Part shown: piece by piece, positions 49,754 through 61,100 of the stretch
Layout of the letters: each line of letters opens with the position of its first letter
Numbering within the stretch: position 1 is the first letter of the stretch
Origin: Marthasterias glacialis
Lineage: Eukaryota; Echinodermata; Asteroidea; Forcipulatida; Asteriidae
Length of the DNA stretch: 64,000 nucleotides
Assembly (NCBI GenBank): GCA_911728455.2
Contig: OU452225.1
Coordinates: 13,924,731 to 13,988,730, forward strand
Direction of reading: 5' to 3'
Position numbers and translations under genes: made by a program
The notes under the pieces: generated by a model
Told to the model about the DNA's origin: nothing
The model's input: only the letters and a program-made list of their open reading frames with translations
Database searches by the model: none

Positions 49754-51594
49754 TAACACTCTGCTCTAATGACGTCACTTTTGCTTAAAAATACCCGGAT
49801 GTCAGGCAAACATTCCACCACTCACATGATCACCCCATCGGCGCCCCAGACCGCAGTTAGTACAGTATATAGCGCGTATTGTGTGTACAATCGACGTATG
49901 TGTCTGTCATTGAAATTTCACACGTCTGAGATCCGGGTACTTGCGTGACCTATTCTTAGTATTAGTGCGGAGAGCTATTAGTGATGTTCATATATCTTAC
50001 GGCAGTCTGGTTACCTCTGCAGTGCCCCTCGGATTCAATAAATTAATATCCTTTCTAAACATTTCTTTTACTGAAGAAAAACTTCCTGGTTGAGATCAAA
50101 GTTAAAGGCCAAACTCACAACCCAAAGCCGTTTCTTTTTTTACACTACGAAAGCTTTTCAGCATGAAACCATCTTTTTTTAAAAGCCATGCCACACAAAT
50201 ATCTAGCCCTAAAACTTGATTAATCGACCTAAAAAAATAAATATAAATCTCAATCTTTTATGCCAAAACAAGCCCGCCCCCACATAGAGTATCGTTACAA
50301 CAATTTTCAAAACTTTAACCTTAAATGTATTGCATGCATTATACTTGGTAAATGACAAAAAATGACAAAAAGTTCAGGCCACAAACCTAAAAACACCTGC
50401 GAAATGTTGACCCCCATGGCATGATGATTCTGGAGTGCCAAATGTACAAATGCTTGCACATGCCTCCCTACACAATACATGTAAAATAACAGTGAGTCAA
50501 TGGGAACATTGCACAGGGGCACGATGGCCAACATTTACAGGAAATTTCAAACAGCTACTCAAATTCACACACACAAAAAAACCCAGACAAATTTGGCTCT
50601 CGGATTATTAGGTTAGGTTGTCTCCCAATAATGACCTGCAACTCATAATGTTTGACACATGTGCCAATCCACAATGGATTTGTATTGTTGTGTATGCTTA
50701 CTGCTTACAAGAACCGCTGGCAAGGTTAGCATGCATTTTTCTTTCCTCGTGGTTTGCGAATATAGAATATCTGCTAGGGCAGCAACATCTGCTTACATGC
50801 TTTGATAAGAAACTTAGCCCCTGGGCAACAGGCTTTCTCTGCAATGATTTACATGTCATCCAGGCCTCAACAAAAAGTTAGCTGCGGCCAGCTGTGAGCA
50901 AGGTGAGTGATCGTACAAGTCAAATTTTCCTTTAAACCTTCCTCCGCTAAGAGTTATAAAATACGTGCCAACAAAAACCGTTTTAAGTTTTCAGGAGATT
51001 TTACGCTAAAATATGAATACAGACAATTCAATCGCTGCCTCGTTTACTGCACAATCAGGGAAGCTTAACGCTTACTTTTTTTTTTACAATAATATCTTAG
51101 TTCTTACAAAGTATGAACACTATTTACATACATTTTACACAGTTTGACAGGAATGCCCATGTACGGGTCGTTAACTTTTCAAGCATGACATGCACATTGC
51201 TTGAAGAGGAACTCTCTCACAGTAGTTTACAATGTATCCTTAAATGATATTCAGAACAAACACATAACCCCCAAGCTACAACTCCCCCCCTGCCCTCGCC
51301 CCCAACACACACACCATCTAATCACTCCAAACAAATTATTGTACGTGAATTCAGAGTCAAGCAGTTTTAGAGGATGGTTAAAGTATATTTTCCAAGTATT
51401 ACTTGCAATGACAAGAAATAATAATTTACTTTCATGTTAAACGTAAGATTGAAAAATAGACATTTTCAGAGATTTGAAATGATCATGGTGGAAAACTTTC
51501 CTTGAAACATTTTGGGATGAGTAAAACAATTAGTTTTGTTCCCGCGAGACCAAAACCAGATGTTTGAAAACTGTGTCAGACACAAAGGGGATTT

Positions 51595-52200
51595 TCAGAA
51601 CTTTCTTGTGACTCCGATGACCGATTGAACATAAAGTTTTACAGGTTTCCGATTTCTATACAAATAAGCCCAGAGAACGAAGGACTTCGCTGCCATTGCT
51701 GTCGTCTGTGGAGTACAAAGAAGTGTGCCCTCGACATGCCTCGGCTGTGCAGAAAAGCGTTCGGTTACCGTCGCTGTGAATGCGTAAAACAAAATTGCAT
51801 GGAATGTCATAAACACACGCACCGCGATCACGCCATGCACTTTCATAACTGCCCTGGACATGGGCGCCCTAAACCTACGGATCACGCATAGAAAACATGC
51901 CATATTTTTCAGGCCTGCTATTTTGATGCGCTGTCTACCGTTCAATTTCGGCAAACGTCTGGTTTCGTGACGGAAGACAACTTGAGACATCATAAGGAAT
52001 GACGCGATCACACGGGGCGGTTATAGAGGTTTCACGTGACGTCACACCGAGACTTTTTTCTAATACTGCGTGCACAAACAGACGCTGGAAATCATTCAGC
52101 AGACGACACGTCACCCATTTAATTTGTTCATGGCTGTACCCAACATGGCTGCAAAATAAACTTTTCCCGGGGTCACGCAATCTCTCTATAGGAAGTCCCC
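51595..52200. promoter_or_regulatory. CpG-rich patch with CRE-like site; promoter or first-exon candidate
   Basis: CpG density is well above the surroundings (CGTTCGG, GTCGCTG, CGCACCGCGATCACG). CACGTGACGTCAC at about 52032-52044 joins an E-box to a CRE-like site. Both strands carry overlapping open frames (51625-51891 plus, Cys/His-rich; 51595-52011 minus), but neither product is recognised. It could be a CpG-rich promoter of an unrecognised transcript or an old transposon. Confidence 0.25.
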
Positions 52201-52734
52201 TGTTCTCTGGTTTATTTCTATGGTTATTTCACGTATATGTTGGGTCACAGTAAGTGCGGATATTGGTCTTTGACAATTACCGATGTTGTCCACGTGATTT
52301 AGCATTGAGTCTTTTCTGAAGGTGAATTCAATTTGCTATTTGTTTATTGCAATGGTCCTATTTGAGAAATTACAAGTGAGTGTTTATTATACCCAAGATG
52401 AAAGTGTTTAATGCCAAATCAGGCTGACAGAAGCTCATGCCAAAATTAAAACTTGATTTGTTTACCCTTCTTCTTTTTAGACTAAATCCCTCCCAGCTAA
52501 TATCTAAAACTTATTTGGGTTGATTCCTTAAAGATCATGCACAAGTGTGAAGTTTTTACCACATGCTATAAGTACTCAGACTTCATAGAAAATGCATTAT
52601 AAACGGTTTAATTGTTTCATACATTACTTTACATTTTTCATATTTTACATATTCACAAAGAAAGTATCTCGAAAAAGATTGGTTTGATACCATTTTCTCT
52701 ATTATGCACTTTCCTTTAGACTGTGTCAACCCAT

Positions 52735-53126
52735 CTAGTCAAGGGCGTCGATCACTACCGAAAAGTGGCGGGGGGACGTGGGCATGCAAGCCTTGGAAGA
52801 TCGGAAATAGCCTGGCCGGATATAGGCCCAAATAGCATTCTGCACCTGGTCCATCTTTTTATGCACTGCCGACGGGGCAATGTTTAAAAACACAAAATCA
52901 TTTCACCCATTACCATTCGAATGTTATCAGTTCTTTGAAGAGAAATGTATGAAAAACCCTAAACCACTCAAGCTTACTTTCCCCAAAATGCTGTTTGTTG
53001 TTGCTTTTTATTTGGGGGGGGGGAGTCAAAAAGTGGGGGGGACATTTGATATTCTATCCCCCACTCTAAAAAGTGCGGGGGCATGTCCCCCCCCCCCCAC
53101 ACCAATCGACGCCCTTGCTTCTAGTC
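52735..53126. mobile_element. TIR element with AAGGGCGTCGAT ends
   Basis: AAGGGCGTCGATC at the left and ATCGACGCCCTT at the right are inverted; TCTAGTC occurs on both flanks and may be the target duplication. The interior has long G and C runs (GGGGGGG at 53016-53024, CCCCCCCCC near 53088). Confidence 0.75.
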
Positions 53127-53456
53127 TACCAATCTGCCAAATACAGGTAAAAATTTGTGATTTTTTGCTCTTCTTTTAAACAACAGACTACATCGGGCAT
53201 GCACAAAAAAAATTGTCAAAAAAGGTAGGAAATTGCCGGGCATCGCGAGACTTTGCACTGCATTTTTCAACTTGCTTGTCTACTACATATACCAGGCCTT
53301 CATTGATGCTGTTCGTTTCTTAACACACTGGCTTCCATTTTGCAGCAATTGTTATGCTAAAAAAAATATATATATATTATTGCCCAAATGAAAAATTGTA
53401 CGCAATGTAATCTGCAACTAAGACTACGCGTCCCAAAGTGTTAACATTTTTTTTCT

Positions 53457-53663
53457 TCATGTTGAGGACATCTTAATGAACAAATAAACACCAGTTGCAA
53501 TCAAGAAGTTGGAGAGTAACAGCATTTGGAAGGTAGAGCTAACCATGGTAGAAATCACAGTAGACCACATGGGGAAGACTTTTGAAGCCTGTATTGTCTC
53601 GTTTGAAATGTAGGTTGCGCTGTTTGTAACAAAAATGGTTTCTAGAAACGGCTTATTTTTCAC
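53457..53663 (-). CDS. Unrecognised short ORF with a hydrophobic C-terminus
   Basis: The minus-strand frame stays open from about 53710 to a stop at 53457. The last third is hydrophobic (MLLLSNFLIATGVYLFI), like a membrane segment followed by a short KMSST end. The reported start is a GTG, so if real this would be a terminal exon reached by splicing. I do not recognise the family, and it may be chance or a decayed gene. Confidence 0.2.
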   Translation of the reverse strand: MKNKPFLETIFVTNSATYISNETIQASKVFPMWSTVISTMVSSTFQMLLLSNFLIATGVYLFIKMSST

Positions 53664-54375
53664 TTTATATCCATCTTTATGGAATTCACAGTCAAAAAAA
53701 GTTGAAATAAATTATGCCACTTTTCGCTAACGTTTTAAAAAATTTCTCTGATATTTCCCAATAAATCTTCTTGTATACTATTCAACACGTAAGAGTATCT
53801 CAACAAAAATAGATGTTCTTTAAGGCAAAGTTTACAATCATGTGTAAAACATCAAAGTTCTGCGATTTTCAGCTTCATAAATCAATGAGATTTCTACAAT
53901 TATGCAACACTGATGTTAATAGTCTAATTACATTTATACTGATTTCTCAAGGTGCATTGGTTTAATAAAAAACTTTGAATTTAAAGCAATCTCTCTTTCC
54001 TGGAACATCCAATAATTATTCCGTTAGCATACCTGCCACCACCTTTGTTATGTTTCCCTGTGGTGAAATAGCAATGATGAATATTATTCCATGAAAAAAA
54101 AAGCGCCATGAATATGGATCTGGATTATTTAACCATTCAAGCCTTCATATGCAGGAGGGCCAACGATTTTGGAGCTTGAAGGTTCTGTTTTCACAAGTCA
54201 TTTGGTTATAGTGATTTTAAAACAAAATGTCCGATCCAAGACAAAGGTCTATGATAACCATGTACCACCCAAACACCTACCTGAGGCGCTTTTTTATATA
54301 TTAATCTGTTTGGATACACTTTATTGTAAGATATTTGTTAATTTTCAATATCGTCTTTGTTTTTTTTTATGACCT

Positions 54376-54795
54376 AGGATAGTTCATACATCGGTCTGTT
54401 TACAGCACTGTGCAATTCTTTTTGTGTCACCATTTGGTTATCTTGTTTTCCTATTTTTCAACTCTGTTCTTTTCATTGGTCTTTATTTTTTATTTTTACC
54501 CTTTGTAAATTCCATATAAATCCCACATAACTTTGCTGCCATTTGGATATGTAAGAAATATGCAATGAAAGGAATCTTTGATTTTTTTAAATATTATTAC
54601 CGAGCAAAGTTCATACATCAGTCTGTTTTGAGCACTGAGAAATTCTTTTTGTGTCACCATTTGGTTATCTCATTTTCCAACTGTTATCTTCTTCCTTTTA
54701 TTGGTTTTATTTTTTTACCCTTTGAAAATTCCACATAATTCAGCTCTGGGCTGCCAGTTGGATTTTTAATAAATATGAAATGAAATGAAAGATGG
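54376..54795. repeat. 227-bp direct repeat, two diverged copies
   Basis: GTTCATACATCGGTCTGTTT at 54382 and GTTCATACATCAGTCTGTTT at 54609, both continuing TTTTTGTGTCACCATTTGGT. The second ends in AATGAAATGAAA, like a retroelement tail. It lies in or just past the DNAJC14-like 3'UTR. Confidence 0.85.
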
Positions 54796-54971
54796 TTCCC
54801 ACAGTTAAGCTGAGAAAATTTAACCAGCAGTTTATATTCCTTGTGAAAGTATTACAGTGACGCTCCAGAAAAAAAACATGTGATATTGGTAAAAAACATG
54901 GGATTCCTATATGTGGTTTGCTCCAGTCTTGGAAACTGTCTGTGTTCTAATAACAAGATAATGTCCTGCAC

Positions 54972-55104
54972 TTATCGTTTCTTCTTCTTGTGCTTTTTGT
55001 GGCGTTTGTTTCTGTCTTGACTTGTGTTGTTGTAACGATCGCCACTTGGTGGGTTGTAGTCATTCCTGTGAAGACGCTCAAACAAATCTCTCAACTGTTC
55101 CTCA
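54972..55104 (-). CDS. DNAJC14: DNAJC14-like terminal exon with stop
   Basis: The acceptor TTATAG ends at 55105 on the plus coordinate; the T at 55104 completes the split Ser codon. It reads EEQLRDLFERLHRNDYNPPS and ends RNKRHKKHKKKKR, stop TAA at 54974-54972. The helical first part parallels human DLQDFLSRIFQ, and the basic tail parallels the human KPKRRKK end. Two minus-strand AATAAA-type signals lie at 54706-54711 and 54697-54702, about 260 nt downstream of the stop, and are candidate poly(A) signals. Confidence 0.85.
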
Positions 55105-58100
55105 CTATAAAATAACGGCCATGGGATTACATGAATTATATTAGGACTTTACAAATTTGCTCTTTTTTTTTTATCAATTTCATTTCGATTTATTTCAAAA
55201 GGGAATCTTCAGGGATCGTACATCATCAGTTTTCCACGATGCCTTAACAAGGCTGATGAGTACCACTAACCACTTCAAGTCGGTGTTAAACAGAATTGCC
55301 GATTATCGGCTGTGACTCAGGGCCTAGGTTTGGCCGATTCAAGGTGAACAAAAGCCAAATTTTCTCGAAAGAGAAAACAAAATCCCACAACATATTTTGA
55401 GAATATAATATTTGTTACCTTTACTTGGTAAAGTCATGGCTTCATTGTGACAAAGATATTCTCAACAACCAAAACATTTTGGAAATTCCCGGTGGTAAGT
55501 GGTTTAGGCAATATTCAGTACGCATACAAAGTAAGATTCTGAATTCACATGTTCATTTAAGTGGGTTTTTTTTTCCTTTAATGCTCAAGATAGATATGCA
55601 ATATCGCAAGTGACCTTTGTCACTGAGAACATGACCTTTGACATGAACTGACCTGATTTCTGGCTCGTGGTCCTGGCTGCGATGATTACTGTGATGATTA
55701 CAGAAGTTAGGAGGGTTGGATTGTTGGCTCCGCGCGCGGGGGCCTCCCCTGTTAGTCCTGTTAATGGACCCCAGACGATAGTGGATCTCACAGCTGTTAG
55801 CCTCAATGTTCCCCATATTGCCATGACTCTTCTGTTGCAAGAAGAACAGAGTGTAATGTATCAAATGTGTTAATATATAGGCAACAAACAGTCTAGTACA
55901 CTGAGCTCTGGTGTTGTTGAAAGCCTGGATTTACGGCCCCAGTAATGTGAAGCTGACCAAGACACCAGACTCAAGCTCTGGTGTTTCAGATCAGCAGAGT
56001 GTGGGTTGGAGTCCCGGTCTTGACACTTGTGTCAATCACCTTGTAAACCCATACAAGGTGCTACATAAAAAAAAAAACACTTCTAAAACCACTAGTAAAA
56101 ATACTAATAAGGAATCTTGTCAAAAGTCATCCAAGAGAACCAGCGGATAAAGGTCCATCCGATGGCGACGTTTTGTTGGAGGCGTGAGCGGCTTGTTAGC
56201 TTTTGCAGGCCCTGTCTTACTCGCTGAGTTGTACCTTGTTATCCGCTGGGCCATATGGCAATGTACCCCACTGAGCGCTCTGCGGTTTCACTGCCTGATT
56301 AAATGTAGCGTAAACAATCCTGCGGTCAGTTTGGAAGATCTGAATGTTTGGAGGTCGCACTGTATTTATGGGCTTTTCCATAGTTTCATTGCAGGTTTGA
56401 TTTATCCATTTATTTGGCGTTCAAAATGAAGAAATTGGATCATCAGAGATCTAAATTGTGTTATTTCTATGAAAAGTTTCGGAGATCCGACTATTTTGTT
56501 CAAAATGAAAAAAAAAACTATTTATTTACGTGAATCTTTTAAGAAAATCTTAGTGATTTGTCTAAGCTGTTTCAATTGTACGTGCAAAATAAAAAGGCTA
56601 CATACTTTATATGGCAATCACAGAGCCAGTATTTGGAGATTTGACATTTTGTTCCTCGGCTGTCTGGATGTACATTTGGGTCGCATAGGTTTACTTACAT
56701 GTCCATACGAACGTCCACAAGAACTTGTAAAATTGCTCAAAGTGAAAATATTTGTGTATTTGTATATTTGTGCATTTTTGTATTTGCTTAGTTTTTAAGC
56801 ATAACCCTGATGTTTCTAAAGCTTGTTGCTGCTTTAATTGTCATTAATAAATCTACAAATTTATAGATTTTGTACTAAACATACCCCTGGTTGAATCTCT
56901 ATGGTTGAATACAGCAAAACCGTTCTAGGTAATTCTTAACACTGGTTTGATCAATCAGTGCATGATCTGTATGTAGCGCTATTCATGTTTCATAAGGACA
57001 AGCTGAGGTTGGATCTTTAGATTGACTTTTAGGGGTGTTTTAGTAGATTTGGTAGATGAGCATCTACATAGCTTTTACTTGTGTGTGTGTTGTTTTTTTT
57101 TTCGTTTGTGTGTGTGTGTGTGTGTTTTTTTCTTCCCTCCGTTTGTGTTTTTTTTCTTATTGCCAGATTTTGTTAGCTCATAAAAAGATGGTAAGCATGT
57201 GGTTGTTTATAACTTTTTTCAAACTTATCAATATCCAGCCAATATTTAGGGAGATATAGAGACAATGCGAAGTCTTATTTCAACTGTCAATCCTGGAGAT
57301 TGAGCAGCGAGCCGCCGACTTTTTCGGCCGGATTATGTGATTGTCCTCTACCTGACAGTGTTGATTTGTCTAGTCACACGACGAATACAAATTGGTTGAT
57401 GTCGTTTTGCTTTGCCGCCATTACTGTCTAAAAAATCAATGAGTATTTCCCCCATAACGTAGAGTGGAGTATCCCATTTCCAGCTGGTGGGCGCTGATGC
57501 GCTACGGGACTTACACATCACATGTACACGTACATGTACATACGTATGGGGCACTTTTCAGTGCACGTGGCTTGTTTGGGGAAGTTGTTTGGCGAAGAAC
57601 ATAGGGCTTGGTGGGCCTCGTTGCACCGGTAGAGTAGATTTAAACTTAATTGTTCCATTTAAGATCAAAATTATTACACGAGACCACACCACATGTTTGT
57701 GTTTTTGTTTTTCTCGATGTACACCTATAATGTTTCATGCAAAAGAAAAGACTCGACAGTATGACTTGTTTATGGTACCCTATTCACTAAAAACAGCACT
57801 AAAAGCAACCCGGTCAGTGTTCCTTAAGTAGTCGTGTTTTAATTTACTTTGCAATAACACTTCGACGGAAATGCCACGATTCATTCACTTACAAGCATAG
57901 ATAGTTTTTTTAATATACGAAATCAAGAAACTAATACATTCATACAAAACGAAATAAAGAACTTAAATGAACAAAGGTGGAGAAAACACTAATGCTATGA
58001 GAAAGACTTGAGAAAAAATAATAAAAAAAAAATGGAATTTGACGGGACCGAAGTACAGTTAATCATAATCGAATCAAAAAAAAAAAAAAAAAAAAAAAAA

Positions 58101-61100
58101 AATGTGCATAGTTTTCACCATTCTCTGCTAACCGAAAAGACAAGGTTTTGTTTCATAAGATCGATTTCTAGTAAATAAACGCTCAGCTTTACCCGGAGCC
58201 AACATAAAAACAACCTAAAAATAATAACGAATATAATGTTATCATAAACTGGGACAATTTCAAACACACAACTTTAAAAAAAAGTGAGGAACTCTAATCA
58301 TGAAAAATTTCAACAGTATATTCAGGCCCATGGTGAAACCGCAAACTCCACACGGCAGACCCCCCCCCTCTAGATTCCAGTAGATAGCGATCTCAATCTC
58401 TGCGGTTTGTAAACAAATGACCCTGTGAAGCCAAGCGAGTAATGTGATCTTATCCGCTGGTTTACTCGCTGGCTCTGTTGTGTATAGGCCCACCTTTCAG
58501 CGGATAAAAATTTCCAGCGGAAGACTTCTAATCCGCTGGTTCTCTTGGATGACTTTTGACAAGAGCCCTAAGCGCTTTGAGACACCTATAGATAAAGCGC
58601 TATATAAAAACTAGTTCTCAATATTATTGTTATTATTATTATTATTATAAAACCACAATAGACCTTATGCACATGACGTCATTTGAGTAGGGCGCCCTTG
58701 GCTAGAGGTCAAAAGAAGGTTGTTCATTTGCCCACTCTGTGGCCCATACATAGATTGGCCCATTCATAGATGTGCATTTTCCATTGTTTCATCACCATTT
58801 TACCTCTAAGACGGCGGCGTGATGATATCAATGCATAAGTTCTATTGCTTTGTCCTTCAGATGGGACATTAAAGCTGTAGATCCCCTGTGTTGTGTAATG
58901 CTTGTTACAGAATTAGTACACTTCTCAGTAAGAGAAGGGGGTTGTTCCCCGGTGCATTGTTGGCTGCAAACTGCGCTGCATCACCTTGTTATATCCCTAC
59001 ATCCTTAAATGGCACTTTATAAATGGTCTCATCATTTGCAATAGCTGTTCACCTGACATAAAAATATCAAGTACTTTGAGTGAGATGCTCATCATAAATA
59101 TTATCCTTTATATACCATACACAGATCAAGCATCACGTGGCATCCATTATTTTGCCATGTATTTACTGCCGCTCCAAATTTTAATAATGGACAGGCGCCC
59201 ATCCAATATGGATAATTATTGAAATGCTTCGCAGCGTCCTTTCCAAAATAATCCTTCCCTGCCTGTTTGTCCAAACAATGTCATGTCATGGCGGACAAGG
59301 TTGTTGTCTACATGGAGTTGTCCACCTTGTTCAGAAGTTTTTTCAAAGAATTTTCAGAGCATGGGGTAGACGAGGAACCTCGTGTCTAATTTTGTGGTTA
59401 TAATGAAAAACTCTCAAATAAAACAACAAGGATCTATCTGTGAGGTACATAAAACAACTATTGAATGAATTTTGTTCGTGCATTGTCGCAGAGTATAACC
59501 ACTTGGTGAAATCTGACTTTTCCATTTCACTCGGCTTTGTCTCTTGACAAAAGTCCAGATTGCACCTCGTGATTATATTCTGCGACAACAGGCCTCTATC
59601 TTAAGAAAAACGGGGGCAGGCCTTTGCTGGCCAAATCAGAGAAATTGTACAAGGGCATGCTGGCCAAGTTGGTAGTGACAGTGCAATTTTTCTGAAGGGC
59701 ATGCTGGCCAACTTGACAGGGCATGAGGCCAATGGCCTCGGTGGCCTCGGTTAAGGTCAAGGCCTGCGACAATGCACTCATATGCATCCAATTTTTGTAT
59801 ATTACATGTATTCTGATTTGTGTACTCCATGATACATCAGAATTTTATCTCAGACCTTGCAATATTTTTTTACCCTTGTATTTGAAATTTAACGAACGCT
59901 AGTTCATGTTGAATTACCTGACATGCGGCCCATTCCGTTATATCGAAGATTTTGTCCTCCATCATGGCATAGAAATGAACTTTAAATCCTAGATGAGATG
60001 TCTCCGCCCACATATCATGCTGTAGATTATCAAACAAAGATTCATTCAATACATTCATACAATTTCCACAAAATCAATAACAGAGTTTTTTTCCAAACTG
60101 ACAGGTTAGGCTCCGTCTTCGGCTCCGGGCTCCGTTTGATGATGAAAACACCGTACAAAATGTACACTGCTCAAAATTGATGACGGAGTCCAAGCCAGAG
60201 CTGGAGTCCAAGCCAGAGCTGGAGCCCAAGCCAGAGCTGGAGCCCAAGCCAGAGCCAGAGCCCAAGCAAGGGCTTGGAAAAGGCCAGAGAAATACCAGAC
60301 CAGCTTGACAGGTCAGCAAGGTTGAAAATGAGATGTAGGCTAACCATGAAACATGAATTCAACTGTACAATTTCATTAAAATTGGTTTAATTTGGGGGTG
60401 AACAAAGAAAAATTGACTGGAGCGGGATTTGAACATGCGACCCCGGGCTTAAAGGTACACACCGGCTTCGTTGGGCTATTTGGGCTACAAAATAGGCTAA
60501 CATATGACTTCAAAGGTCTTTCAGGAATGGAGAAGAACGGTTCCTAAAAGAAACCATCAAATTTTGCCGTTTTCGAGCATTTTTCAAAAAACGATTTATC
60601 CGAACCAAAAAAGTGGTTCGGATAAATCACGTGATCTTCGGAGTTAGTTGTACTTCCAGCCGTATAAAAGTAAATTACTGAACCAAATTTAAATCCTTTT
60701 TTTACAATTATTCATGAGTATTTGACAAAAAAGACTTATGGATTCAGATTATTGATACAGTTTGTAAATAATGATGAAAAATCGAACGTAATATTCACAT
60801 AGAGGTGTCCGTGCAACCGAAGCGTGTCTTACGGCGCACCAGCGTGGGAGCTAGCGGAACGTAAACCTTGGGGCATATCCCGTACAGCCGGTGCCGTGTC
60901 TCGTGGGGCCAGAAGGACAAACTCCGGGGCATGAACTCCCCAGCTCGCCGGTCGGTCTAGCCGTAAGCGTGGGAGCTTGTCGGAGGGGTAGGGAGCCAGA
61001 CCAACAATTATGTTTTTTAACGAGGGTTTTAGTCTGTACCCCTAGCTATTATCCCCTAACTATTGTAACGTGTTGCCTGCGCTACCCACACGAGCGACGA

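Larger units (their letters stand above)
47201..54900. other. Intergenic region between convergent KANK and DNAJC14-like genes
   Basis: MITEs at 48685, 49359, 49575 and 52735, a retro-repeat piece at 48398 and a direct repeat at 54376. 49780-50050 is unusual (ATATAGCGCG, then CCTCGGATTCAATAAATT) and could be a solo LTR or a promoter; no paired end was found. 50050-51590 shows nothing recognised. See separate entries for 51595-52200 and 53457-53663. Confidence 0.5.
55832..59917 (-). other. DNAJC14-like intron holding large TIR element
   Basis: Contains SINE B pieces (55930, 58846), the 2.45-kb TIR element (56115-58564), a retroelement-like tail (58565-58650: AAGCGCTTTGAGACACC, AAGCGCTATATAAA, then (ATT)n), MITEs at 58659 and 59476-59775, a GT run (about 57090-57125) and a poly(A) run (58077-58102). 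Confidence 0.7.

Noticed and set aside
60180-60308. 42-aa Glu/Leu/Lys/Pro repeat ORF (and the Ser/Gly-Leu minus shadows)
   Set aside because: Created by an 18-bp minisatellite inside an intron of the DNAJC14-like gene.
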